Of a stretch of 64,000 nucleotides of DNA, positions 7,000 through 14,636 are shown piece after piece. The position numbers were made by a program, and so were the translations under genes. The notes under the pieces are model-generated. The model did not search any database. It was not told the origin of the DNA and worked only from the letters and a program-made list of their open reading frames with translations. Numbering within the stretch: position 1 is the stretch's first letter; each line of letters begins with the position of its first letter. Location of the stretch: positions 1 to 64,000 of the forward strand of contig JACRTB010000013.1 in the NCBI GenBank assembly GCA_014385025.1, read 5' to 3'. This DNA comes from Yanshouia hominis. Lineage in GTDB: Bacteria; Bacillota; Clostridia; Oscillospirales; Ruminococcaceae.

Positions 7000-7893
7000 T
7001 CAGGGAGGACCGATCGGTTTAAATCCCGCGCCCAGCGTCTCGGCCGCGTTGGCCACAACGACAAAGGCGGCCGGATCGATCCGCCCGACCAATCTCTTCA
7101 GCTCAAAAAGCTGCCGGATCTCAACCACGCAGAGCAGCACCGAACGGGACTCCCCGGTGTAGGCCCCGGTCGCGGGCAGCACCGTCACTCCGCGGCGAAG
7201 CTCTTCCATCAGCGCCCGGGCCGTCTCATCCCCGCGTCCGGTGACAATAATCGCAAGCTTTCGCGCGTCGGCGCGGTCGATCAGTCCATCGATCATCTCG
7301 GTTGAGGCATAGATCATCACCGCGCCGTACAGAATCGTTTCAATGTTCCGGTATACGGCGGCGGCCAGCAGCACGACCGCCAGATCGGTAGCCAAAACAA
7401 TCCGCCCGAGCGAGAGGTAGGGCTTTCTCATCTGGATCAGCTTCACGATGATGTCGGTGCCTCCGGTCGAGGAACCCCGCATCAGGATCAGACCAAGCCC
7501 CGCCCCCACCAGAACTCCGCCAAAGAGCGCCGCAAGCAGCGGCTCGCCCCGGTAGGGCGGAATCCGGGCAAAGACCCCGTCGGTCATCAGCGAAAGATAT
7601 GCCACCATCCGCAGGGTGGAAACCAGAAACCGCCGTCCAAGTCTCCGCCAGCCGATCAGCAGAAGCGGAAGATTCAGCGAAAAGGTCACAACGCCGATCG
7701 GCCATCCAAACACATTGAAAAGAACCGAGGCGATGCCGGAAAGGCCGCCGCCCACGATGAAATTGGGCGCGGTAAAAACCTGCACTCCCAGTGCCATCAT
7801 CGCCGCGGCGGTGGCCTCAATCCAAAATTCAGTTTTGAGATATTGTCGCAGCCCTGTTGTCGGATTGGCCGGAGACTTCATCCTTTGCACCAT
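7000..7893 (-). CDS. YitT family membrane protein, copy 2
   Basis: This 297-residue paralogue of the neighbouring YitT protein shows the same order: an N-terminal membrane domain with GGGLSGIASVLFNVFGWPIGV, FGGVLVGAGLGLILMRGSSTGGTDII, and a C-terminal DUF2179 domain containing TGAYTGESRSVLLCVV. The start is uncertain: ATG at 7893 or 7884, both overlapping the end of mrnC by at least 56 bases, and neither has a strong ribosome site. Overlap with mrnC suggests cotranscription with obg-mrnC. Two divergent copies side by side suggest an old tandem duplication followed by specialisation. Confidence 0.85.
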   Translation of the reverse strand: MVQRMKSPANPTTGLRQYLKTEFWIEATAAAMMALGVQVFTAPNFIVGGGLSGIASVLFNVFGWPIGVVTFSLNLPLLLIGWRRLGRRFLVSTLRMVAYLSLMTDGVFARIPPYRGEPLLAALFGGVLVGAGLGLILMRGSSTGGTDIIVKLIQMRKPYLSLGRIVLATDLAVVLLAAAVYRNIETILYGAVMIYASTEMIDGLIDRADARKLAIIVTGRGDETARALMEELRRGVTVLPATGAYTGESRSVLLCVVEIRQLFELKRLVGRIDPAAFVVVANAAETLGAGFKPIGPP

Positions 7894-8320
7894 CCAACAT
7901 TTGATTGCCCGGCGAAAGACCGGCCTGCCGGTCGTCCAGAATTTTCTGGAAAAGCGCCCTCAGCCGCTCGTTTTCGCCCGAGAGATAAAGCCAGCCGAAC
8001 AGCGCCTCCAGTCCGGTGGCCGCCCTGTATTCGGCGGCGCTGCTGTTCTTGGGATGCGTGACGCCGTTGGCGTTGCGGCCGCGCTTAAAAACCGCCCGTT
8101 CCGTTTCGGTCAGCAGCGGCTCAATCGCCAGAAAACCGGCGGCCTGCGCCGAGGCCCGCACCAGCTCGACGGTGCAGCGGTGCAGTCGGTCGGCGGAAAG
8201 GCTGATATGGCGGCGCACGACCTCCTCGCGGGCAAGCATCTCATAGACCCCGTCCCCCACAAAAGCAAGGGTCATCGGATTGAGCAGCCGCAGGTCAAGA
8301 GAATCCTTTGCTTGCAGCAT
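7829..8320 (-). CDS. mrnC: Mini-ribonuclease 3
   Basis: This 163-residue protein is a stand-alone RNase III catalytic domain without a dsRNA-binding domain. The N-terminal LNPMTLAFVGDGVYEMLARE contains the conserved D-x-V-Y/F-E motif; RGRNANGVTHPK and AAEYRAATGLEALFGWLYL match the second signature. Mini-III processes 23S rRNA precursors with L3 assistance in Bacillus. The family is usually about 130-145 residues; the extra C-terminus here overlaps the downstream YitT gene. It follows obg by 14 bases. Confidence 0.9.
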   Translation of the reverse strand: MLQAKDSLDLRLLNPMTLAFVGDGVYEMLAREEVVRRHISLSADRLHRCTVELVRASAQAAGFLAIEPLLTETERAVFKRGRNANGVTHPKNSSAAEYRAATGLEALFGWLYLSGENERLRALFQKILDDRQAGLSPGNQMLDGAKDEVSGQSDNRAATISQN

Positions 8321-8334
8321 ATTTCTTCCCCCGA

Positions 8335-9609
8335 TCAGCGCAGATAGTCGAACTCGAAGCCGTCGATATCGACGGTGTCGTTCTCCTGAATCCCCATTTC
8401 CTCCAGCCGGTCGATGATTCCGGTGTTTTGCAGCGTCCGCTGAAGGTACTGGAGAGATTCGTAATCGTCCATATTGACCGAGGCGAGAATCCGGGGCATC
8501 CAGTCAGCCTTGATATAGTATATCCCGTCGTCGCCCCTGGTAATCTCAAACCGGCGGGAATCCCCCGGCGCGGCCTCCTCCATGGGGAGCGGGTCCGGCT
8601 CGTAACGGAGCACCGGAGGCAGCTCGTCAAGGGCGGCGGCAACCGCATCGATCAGCGCATCCACCCCGGAGCGTGTCGCAGCCGAAATGGGGAAAAACCG
8701 GTAGCCGCGCCGTTCGATCTCTCCCTGGAAGGCCTCAATCTGTGCTTCGGTCGCGATGTCGCATTTATTGGCGGCAACCAGCATCGGCCGCTGCGCCAAA
8801 TCCTCGGAAAAGTTTTGCAGCTCCCGGTTGATCAGATCGAAATCCTCAATCGGGTCGCGCCCCTCGCAGCCCGAAACATCGACGATATGCACCATCAGGC
8901 GGCAGCGCTCAACGTGGCGCAGAAATTCATGTCCCAGCCCAACCCCCTCCGACGCGCCTTCGATCAACCCGGGGATATCCGCCATGACGAAGCTCTTTTC
9001 AGAGTCGATCCGCACAACTCCGAGCACCGGGGTCAGGGTGGTGAAATGGTAGTTGGCAATCTTCGGCTTCGCGGCGCTGACCATCGAAACAAGAGTGGAT
9101 TTTCCCACATTGGGGAATCCAACCAAGCCGACGTCCGCCAAAAGCTTCAGCTCAAGCTTGAGGTCAAACTCCTCGCCGGGCAGTCCCGGCTTGGAAAAGC
9201 GCGGAATCTGACGGGTGGGGGTGGCAAAATGCTGGTTGCCCCATCCGCCTCGACCGCCCCGCGCAATGACGACCGGCTCTCCGTCCGAGAGGTCGGCCAG
9301 AAGCCGGCCGCTCTCCTTCTCGCGCACCAGCGTCCCGAGCGGCACCCGGACCAGAAGATCCTCCGCTGCCCTGCCGCTGCACTGCCTGGCACGCCCCGGC
9401 TCCCCGTCGGGCGCGATGTATTTGGTTTTATATTTGAATTCCATCAGGGTGGTCTTATTGGTATCGGCCACAAAGATGACATTGCCGCCGCGTCCGCCGT
9501 CTCCGCCGTCCGGCCCGCCCGCCGCGACATATTTTTCCCGGTGGAACGATACCGCACCGTCCCCGCCCTTGCCCGCTCTCACGCGGATAAACGCCTGATC
9601 TACAAACAT
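8335..9609 (-). CDS. obg: GTPase Obg (CgtA), ribosome assembly
   Basis: This 424-residue GTPase has the glycine-rich Obg fold (residues 1-158, starting MFVDQAFIRVRAGKGGDGAVSF), a G domain with GFPNVGKST, DIPGLIEGA and NKCD, and a C-terminal OCT domain (about 345-424). Obg acts in late 50S assembly and links GTP/ppGpp level to growth and sporulation. The ATG at 9609 is chosen because GGAGG lies 6 bases upstream and the frame then begins with the family's conserved N-terminus; the longer frame to 9651 is not supported. It follows rpmA after a terminator and is commonly linked to rplU-rpmA in bacteria. Confidence 0.96.
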   Translation of the reverse strand: MFVDQAFIRVRAGKGGDGAVSFHREKYVAAGGPDGGDGGRGGNVIFVADTNKTTLMEFKYKTKYIAPDGEPGRARQCSGRAAEDLLVRVPLGTLVREKESGRLLADLSDGEPVVIARGGRGGWGNQHFATPTRQIPRFSKPGLPGEEFDLKLELKLLADVGLVGFPNVGKSTLVSMVSAAKPKIANYHFTTLTPVLGVVRIDSEKSFVMADIPGLIEGASEGVGLGHEFLRHVERCRLMVHIVDVSGCEGRDPIEDFDLINRELQNFSEDLAQRPMLVAANKCDIATEAQIEAFQGEIERRGYRFFPISAATRSGVDALIDAVAAALDELPPVLRYEPDPLPMEEAAPGDSRRFEITRGDDGIYYIKADWMPRILASVNMDDYESLQYLQRTLQNTGIIDRLEEMGIQENDTVDIDGFEFDYLR

Positions 9610-9696
9610 ATTGCGCCTCCTTTTGAGGACATCTTGCGCGGTTGAAAGCAAAATATGCTTTTACCGCGCTCTGTGTCGGCATAAATTGCGGATACC

Positions 9697-9726
9697 AAAA
9701 AATCCCGAGCGGACGCTCGGGATTTT
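9697..9726 (-). terminator. intrinsic terminator after rpmA
   Basis: AAAAATCCCGAGCG and CGCTCGGGATTTTT pair around a 2-base loop, 16 bases after the rpmA stop. It is T-flanked on both strands. Confidence 0.85.
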
Positions 9727-9741
9727 TGTAAAGTTATCCTC

Positions 9742-9999
9742 TTAGTTCTCCGCGTAGACCGAAGCCTTCTTGCGGGTAGCGCCCATCCGCTCGAAACGCA
9801 GCGTTCCGTCCACGAGCGCGAACAGGGTGTCGTCAGAGCCGATCCCGACGTTCTCACCGGGATGGATGTGGGTTCCTCTCTGACGGACAAGGATATTGCC
9901 GGCCTTGACAAACTGGCCGTCAGCGCGCTTGACGCCAAGCCGTTTTGCTTCCGAGTCGCGGCCGTTTTTTGTAGAGCCTACGCCTTTCTTATGTGCCAT
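9742..9999 (-). CDS. rpmA: 50S ribosomal protein L27
   Basis: This 85-residue L27 begins [16 protein letters not shown] and carries the usual [20 protein letters not shown] core. Most Firmicutes encode an N-terminal extension before the functional N-terminus, removed by the Prp protease, and encode prp between rplU and rpmA. Neither is present here: the bases upstream of the ATG do not encode the extension in frame, and only 44 bases separate the genes. GGAGG lies about 10 bases before the start. L27's N-terminus reaches the peptidyl transferase centre, so this organism makes it in the mature form directly. Confidence 0.96.
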   Translation of the reverse strand: MAHKKGVGSTKNGRDSEAKRLGVKRADGQFVKAGNILVRQRGTHIHPGENVGIGSDDTLFALVDGTLRFERMGATRKKASVYAEN

Positions 10000-10043
10000 T
10001 TCGGTTGCACCTCCAGTAAAATTCAGATCAATGTGCGGAAGAA

Positions 10044-10355
10044 TTACGCGTTGATCGCGGTGATCTCCAGCTTGGTGTAGGGCTGTCTGTGGCCCATCTT
10101 GCGCTTGGAGTCCTTCTTGGGACGGTAGGTGAAGACGGTGATCTTCTTGGCCTTGCCGTTGCGGAGGACCTTTGCCTCAACCTTCGCGCCTTCGACGGTG
10201 GGAGCGCCGACCACGGTGCCCTCGTCCTTGCCCACGGCGAGGACCTGATCGAATTCGACGGTGGACTCAACCTCGGCGTCGAGCTTTTCGACGAAAATCA
10301 CATCGCCGGGAGCAACCCGGTACTGTTTTCCGCCGGTAGTAAATACTGCGTACAT
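10044..10355 (-). CDS. rplU: 50S ribosomal protein L21
   Basis: This 103-residue L21 starts [25 protein letters not shown] and ends with [17 protein letters not shown], both conserved. The start at 10355 is chosen by homology; the frame extends 37 codons further upstream but through a structured leader. The SD is weak (AGGTG, 5 bases away), which fits control through the leader. It is the first gene of rplU-rpmA. Confidence 0.96.
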   Translation of the reverse strand: MYAVFTTGGKQYRVAPGDVIFVEKLDAEVESTVEFDQVLAVGKDEGTVVGAPTVEGAKVEAKVLRNGKAKKITVFTYRPKKDSKRKMGHRQPYTKLEITAINA

Positions 10356-10359
10356 GTTA

Positions 10360-10432
10360 CACCTGCTTTTTTCAGTCTCGCTGCGTTCAGGCGGCGCTTT
10401 TGGGCGCACTTTCAGCCTGCGGCATGCGGCGA
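10360..10432 (-). ncRNA. putative L21 mRNA leader structure
   Basis: Between the predicted transcription start and rplU, the minus strand can fold CAGGC with GCCTG around an inner GCGC/GCGC hairpin and ends in an A-rich single-stranded stretch before the start codon. The size and arrangement resemble the L21 autoregulatory leader of Firmicutes, but a covariance-model search would be needed to confirm it. Confidence 0.5.
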
Positions 10433-10437
10433 CAATT

Positions 10438-10466
10438 ATGATACCATGTCCAAACGGCGCTGTCAA
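10438..10466 (-). promoter_or_regulatory. sigma-A promoter of rplU-rpmA
   Basis: TTGACA (10461-10466) and TATCAT (10438-10443) are separated by 17 bases on the minus strand. Confidence 0.85.
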
Positions 10467-10560
10467 GCGATTTTTCTCTGTTTTCCGGCTCTGAAAATTT
10501 TTTTACCGTTTCCCGCCATTCCGCTGCCCCAAGGACATCCCGCCCGGCCTTTAAAAAATT

Positions 10561-11604
10561 TTACCGTTTCTCGTCATCGTCATCCCGCTGTGCCGGCGCA
10601 TTGCCGCCGGAAGACTGCACCGGCGCCTTCTCCTCCGCGCCGGAGACATCCTGTTCCGCGGCGGCCTGCGGCAAAGGTACCGGGGGAATCTCCCCGAGAG
10701 CCATCCATGCGGGGGCTTTCCCATCCTTCAGCCGTTTCCTCGCCAGCAGCCAGAGAAGGACCGAAGCGGCCGCCATCAGCGCGGCCAAAAGCTGCGAAAC
10801 CCGAATGGAGCCGAAGGTCAGGCTGTCGGTGCGCAGTCCCTCGATGAAGGCCCGTCCCAGCCCATTCCAGAAAAAGTAAAAAAGGGTCAGCTCGCCGGTG
10901 AAACGCCTGCGCTTGGTGTACCAGACCAGAAACAGGAACCCCAGCATCGTCCAGGCGGACTCATAGAAAAAGGTGGGATGAACCGGGATGTCCGACATCG
11001 AAAGCACCTGCTCGGGGGAAAAGCCGGGCAGCAGATCGGGGCGAAGATGAAAATAACGGTCAACCGCAGGGCTGACCATCCGCCATGGACCTTCAAAATA
11101 CCCGCCAAACGCCTCGATGTTGACAAAATTGCCCCAGCGGCCGATCGACTGCCCAAGCAGCAGGCCGCCGAGCGCGGCATCGGTGCCGCGCACCAGCGGA
11201 AGCTTCCAGCGGCGGCAGAGAAAGGCCGCACAAAGCAGCGCGCCGATCACCCCGCCGTAGAAAGCGATGCCGCCCTTCCAGACGGCGATAATCTCCTCGG
11301 GATGGACGCTGTAGTAGTCCCAGGAAAAGGCGACATAGTAAAGGCGCGCTCCCACAATCGCGGCGAGCACCGAATAAAGGATCACATCTGTGATCCTGTC
11401 GCGGTCGATGCCGAACTGTCCGGCACGCCAGACCGCGTACCAGATTCCCAGCCCAATGCCGGTGACAACAATAATCCCGTACCAGTAGATTGTCAGCGGC
11501 CCGATAAAGACCGCCTCGCGGTTGAGCGAAAGCTCCAGCCCCAGCCCCGGGAAGGAAAGCGAGGTGCCGAGCGCCGGGTCGGCAAAATGAATCAATCCGT
11601 TCAT
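10561..11604 (-). CDS. lgt: prolipoprotein diacylglyceryl transferase
   Basis: This 347-residue integral membrane enzyme transfers the diacylglyceryl group of phosphatidylglycerol to the lipobox cysteine of preprolipoproteins. The Lgt core is clear: IYWYGIIVVTGIGLGIWY, IVGARLYYVAF, GGIAFYGGVIGA, and the signature GRWGNFVNIEAFGG. HPTFFYESAW and R-x-F-I-E-G-L-R-T-D-S follow. An unusually long hydrophilic tail of about 65 residues, rich in A, E and D, ends in DDDDEKR. The start overlaps the ymfH stop by 4 bases (ATGA), so translation is coupled to the peptidase pair upstream. Confidence 0.95.
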   Translation of the reverse strand: MNGLIHFADPALGTSLSFPGLGLELSLNREAVFIGPLTIYWYGIIVVTGIGLGIWYAVWRAGQFGIDRDRITDVILYSVLAAIVGARLYYVAFSWDYYSVHPEEIIAVWKGGIAFYGGVIGALLCAAFLCRRWKLPLVRGTDAALGGLLLGQSIGRWGNFVNIEAFGGYFEGPWRMVSPAVDRYFHLRPDLLPGFSPEQVLSMSDIPVHPTFFYESAWTMLGFLFLVWYTKRRRFTGELTLFYFFWNGLGRAFIEGLRTDSLTFGSIRVSQLLAALMAAASVLLWLLARKRLKDGKAPAWMALGEIPPVPLPQAAAEQDVSGAEEKAPVQSSGGNAPAQRDDDDEKR

Positions 11605-12887
11605 GCTCGGGCCTCCCGCGGGCCGCGCACCACCGAAAGGGCGCAGCGTTCTGTGTCGAAATTTTCCCTGAGGAATGCCTGCGCGTCATTGAGAGTCAAT
11701 TCTCCGAGCAGATCAAGCGGCTCATAAGCACCGAAATCGGCCAGCTTCGCCAGAACCATCATTCCTGCCATCGACTCGACGTTGCCGTAGATTCCGACAT
11801 AACGTCCGTAGGCGGCGCGGCGTGCCCGCTCAAAGTCCTCCTCTGAAATGCCGCGCTCCTGCAGGGCGCGCACTCCGTCGGTCAGCCGCGCAAAAACGGC
11901 GTCCGGGTCACGCGACTCGCCCGAAAAGATGTTGACCAGATAATTCGGCCCCGCCATCACCTCGGTGTCGAAAACGGCGTTGATCAGTCCCTCGTCGTAA
12001 AGCTCCCGGTAGAGGGCGGTCGATTCCCCGGCAATCAGGTCACAGACCAGTTCGCCGGTGACCTGCGCGAGAATATTTTCACGATAGCTCTTCGCCCTGC
12101 CTTTAAAGCCGATCTGGAAAAGCGGAGCGGCCACCTCGAGGGTCTGCTCGACCCGCCGGGCGCGGATCTCATCCGGTTCCCGCACCTCGCGGGTCGAAAC
12201 GCGGACCGGCGCGGCGGGCTTGAGAATCTTGTCACAGGCCTCGACTACATCCTTGATTTCAAAGTTTCCCGCGATCGAAAGCACCATATTGTTCAGATTA
12301 TAGAAGGCGTTGTAACAGCGGTAGAGCAGGTCGGCGCTGATCTCGGCGATCGATTCGACGGTGCCGGCGATGTCGATGCGGATCGGATGCTCCTGATAAA
12401 GCGCACCGAGCAGGTTGAAATAAACCCGCCAGTCGGGATCGTCATCGTACATCCGAATCTCCTGCCCGATGATCCCCTGCTCCTTTTGGACCGTTTGCTC
12501 AGTGAAATAGGGGGTGGTCACGAGGTTCAGCAGAATCTCCAGCGATTCGCGGAAGCGGTCGGTGCATCCGAAGAGGTAGGCCGTCCGGTCGAAGGAAGTA
12601 TAGGCGTTGGCGGAGGCGCCGGTTTTGGCATACTGCTCGAAGGCGTCCCCCTCCTCGCTTTCGAAGAGCTTGTGCTCAAGAAAATGGGCGATGCCGTTCG
12701 GCACCTGCACCATTTCCCCATCCCCCGTTGAAAAGGAATCATCGATCGAGCCGCAGCGCGCGGCAAAGAGCGCATAGGCGGTCGAGTAGCCCTTCATCGG
12801 GCAGAGCATCAGGGTCAGGCCGCTCGGATGCTCGATGCGGGTATATCCCTCCCCCAGACGGCGGGAAGCAACAGATTCAGTTAACAT
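11601..12887 (-). CDS. ymfH: M16 family peptidase YmfH-like (catalytic member)
   Basis: This 428-residue M16-type metallopeptidase has the inverted zinc motif HFLEHKLF (H-x2-E-H) near residue 68. Further signatures are TGASANAYTSFDRTAYLF and the downstream zinc-ligand region EQGIIGQEIRMYDDDPDW. In Bacillus, YmfF and YmfH (also written YfmF/YfmH) are needed for the 5-aminopentanol modification of elongation factor P. The ATG at 12887 is chosen because AAGGAGG lies 7 bases upstream; it overlaps the ymfF stop by 11 bases. The pair probably works as a heterodimer with this subunit as the active one. Confidence 0.88.
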   Translation of the reverse strand: MLTESVASRRLGEGYTRIEHPSGLTLMLCPMKGYSTAYALFAARCGSIDDSFSTGDGEMVQVPNGIAHFLEHKLFESEEGDAFEQYAKTGASANAYTSFDRTAYLFGCTDRFRESLEILLNLVTTPYFTEQTVQKEQGIIGQEIRMYDDDPDWRVYFNLLGALYQEHPIRIDIAGTVESIAEISADLLYRCYNAFYNLNNMVLSIAGNFEIKDVVEACDKILKPAAPVRVSTREVREPDEIRARRVEQTLEVAAPLFQIGFKGRAKSYRENILAQVTGELVCDLIAGESTALYRELYDEGLINAVFDTEVMAGPNYLVNIFSGESRDPDAVFARLTDGVRALQERGISEEDFERARRAAYGRYVGIYGNVESMAGMMVLAKLADFGAYEPLDLLGELTLNDAQAFLRENFDTERCALSVVRGPREARA

Positions 12888-14166
12888 CGGAATCCTCCTT
12901 TGCGGTGAGCAGATAAACGGTATCAAGGGTCACATGGCCGGCCGCCCCGATGATTTCATCGCGGGTCACCGCCTCCAGCGCGCGGATCTCCTGTTCCGGG
13001 GACGCCACGCGTCCCTCGATGATTCTGCCGAGGTACCAATCCTCCAGCGAGCCGGGGGTATCTGAAACGGCACGCAGGCTGTTCTTCAGCTGAAGACGGG
13101 TATTTTCCAGCGTTTCATCCTCAAAATTCCCTTGGCGGATCTCTTCGAGCTGTGCAAGAATTTCGGATTTCGCGGCTTCAATGTTTTTTTGCTCCACACC
13201 GCAGTCCACCATCAGGATGCCGGAGATCCGGTCGTAGCGGGCGGCGCAGTAATAGCAGAGCGAAAGCTTCTCACGCACATTGAGAAACAGCTTGGAGGAT
13301 GGGGTTCCGCCATAGAGGGCCGTCATCAGCCGCATCGCGGTCTGCTCCCTTGGGCTGGCCGGCACTCCTGTCCGGAAGCCCAGCACCATCTTCGACTGGG
13401 CCACGTCGAATCGTTCGGTCACTTCGTGCACCTCATCCGCCCGTCCGACAATCCGCGCCGGTATGAACGGGCTGGGATGCCGCTCCAGACCCGCGAAAGC
13501 CTGCTTCATCACCCGCGACGCCTGCGAGGGGTCGCCCGGGCCGACAAAGACAATTTCGACCGCCGCGCGGTCGATCAGCTTTCGGTAAGTGTCCGCTGCC
13601 GATTTTGCTGTCAAGGCGCGCGCCTGTGCAGCAGTGCCGTATTTTTGCAGCGCCGCCGGATCACCGCGTCCCATCAGCTCGCGGCAGCGCATGACGGCAT
13701 AGGTGCGCTTATCATTGATCTGCGCCTCAATCGTATCGATCAGGAACTGGCGCTCCAGCTCAAAATCCCGCTCCGGAAACGCTCCATCCCGGATCACCGG
13801 AGAAAAAACAATCCTTGCGGCAAGCTCCGCCCCCTCGCGCACCAGTTCTTCCCCCCCGAGGGCAAAACGGTCGTCGAGAGTCTTAATCCCGATGGTCACA
13901 ATCTGGTTCCCGCCGCTCTTGCTCACATCGCTGATCAGCGAAGCGCCATAGAGGGCATCGAGACGGCGGTTGAGCTGGGTGAAATCCTCACAGCCCTCAC
14001 AGCCCTTGCGCATCAGACAGGGCAGCAGCGCGTTTGCGCTGATCGTTTCGGCATCCATCGGTACAATCAGATTGACCGACAGGCGATTGTGTTTGAATTT
14101 GGGGTCGCTCAGCACCGAAAGGGAAACCCCCTGTGCGAGAGCGGTGCGCATCAAATCGGCTGCCAT
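12877..14166 (-). CDS. ymfF: M16-like peptidase subunit YmfF (non-catalytic)
   Basis: This 429-residue M16 homologue lacks the H-x-x-E-H zinc motif; the corresponding stretch reads LLPCLMRKGCEGCEDF. The family layout is otherwise preserved, with RRLDALYGASLISDVSKSG and YGGTPSSKLFLNVREKLSLCYY. It is thus the expected non-catalytic partner of YmfH, in the EF-P 5-aminopentanol modification set. AGAGAGG precedes the ATG by 6 bases. A promoter (14317-14345) and a 150-base leader with two hairpins lie upstream. Confidence 0.87.
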   Translation of the reverse strand: MAADLMRTALAQGVSLSVLSDPKFKHNRLSVNLIVPMDAETISANALLPCLMRKGCEGCEDFTQLNRRLDALYGASLISDVSKSGGNQIVTIGIKTLDDRFALGGEELVREGAELAARIVFSPVIRDGAFPERDFELERQFLIDTIEAQINDKRTYAVMRCRELMGRGDPAALQKYGTAAQARALTAKSAADTYRKLIDRAAVEIVFVGPGDPSQASRVMKQAFAGLERHPSPFIPARIVGRADEVHEVTERFDVAQSKMVLGFRTGVPASPREQTAMRLMTALYGGTPSSKLFLNVREKLSLCYYCAARYDRISGILMVDCGVEQKNIEAAKSEILAQLEEIRQGNFEDETLENTRLQLKNSLRAVSDTPGSLEDWYLGRIIEGRVASPEQEIRALEAVTRDEIIGAAGHVTLDTVYLLTAKEDSDVN

Positions 14167-14193
14167 AATAAACCTCTCTTGTCATTTTAAAAT

Positions 14194-14279
14194 TGCCTGT
14201 CCGTCCGGCGGACAGGCAGCCTGACGCAATCCCATGGGAGGCGCGATGATCCCAGCCCGCCCGGCAGACTGGGATCATC
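14194..14279 (-). promoter_or_regulatory. two hairpins in the ymfF leader
   Basis: GATGATCCCAG (14245-14255) pairs with CTGGGATCATC (14269-14279), and TGCCTGTCCG (14194-14203) pairs with CGGACAGGCA (14209-14218). On the minus strand the second is followed by ATTTT, resembling an attenuator 28 bases before the ymfF start. Confidence 0.45.
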
Positions 14280-14316
14280 GGCCGCCAAAAGACAGCGCCA
14301 CGGCTACTACGCGGCT

Positions 14317-14345
14317 ATTATACCACAGGAAATTCATTTTACCAA
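14317..14345 (-). promoter_or_regulatory. promoter of ymfF-ymfH-lgt
   Basis: TTGGTA (14340-14345) and TATAAT (14317-14322) are separated by 17 bases on the minus strand. Confidence 0.75.
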
Positions 14346-14381
14346 ATAACATTCCAATAACAAAACCGGCGGGTCCTCCGC

Positions 14382-14600
14382 CGCGGTTTACCCCCGGCGT
14401 TCTCTGTAATGTGCGGGCGGGTGGACAAAGGGGGAGCGGGAGCTTGAGCCGCGATTTACGCCCGACGCCCGCTGTGGTTGTATGCAGGTGGCAGCAGGGG
14501 CGTGAAAGCCTGAATCCGCGGTTTATCCTCACTCTCTGTAATGTGCGGGCGGTGAAAGGGGCGCCGGAGCCTGAGTCCATGATTTACACCCGACGCCCGC
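14382..14600 (+). repeat. diverged tandem duplication of about 130 bp including promoter elements
   Basis: TCTCTGTAATGTGCGGGCGG occurs at 14401-14420 and 14533-14552. A second module, GAGC-T/C-TGAG followed by GATTTAC and CCCGACGCCCGC, occurs at 14439-14472 and 14567-14600. The second module of the downstream copy carries the working -35 box. Confidence 0.7.
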
Positions 14601-14611
14601 CGTGCTATAAT
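14583..14611 (+). promoter_or_regulatory. promoter of the RluA-type gene
   Basis: TTTACA (14583-14588) and TATAAT (14606-14611) are separated by 17 bases. The upstream repeat copy has TTTACG and TTGTAT at the same spacing, a degenerate version. Confidence 0.8.
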
Positions 14612-14636
14612 GACAAAAACGCAAGGGGGAAAAACG

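Larger units (their letters stand above)
14167..14636. other. divergent intergenic region with leader hairpins and promoter repeats
   Basis: No gene is supported here. Reading leftward it holds the ymfF promoter and structured leader. Reading rightward it holds a diverged duplication of about 130 bases that includes the promoter of the RluA-type gene. The repeats are listed separately. Confidence 0.6.

Noticed and set aside
6399-7064. Minus-strand frame of 221 codons between the two YitT genes
   Set aside because: It overlaps YitT copy 1 in another frame and crosses its promoter.
13132-14190. Plus-strand frame of 352 codons over ymfF
   Set aside because: Antisense to a clear M16-like gene, with no start signal; an effect of high GC codon use.
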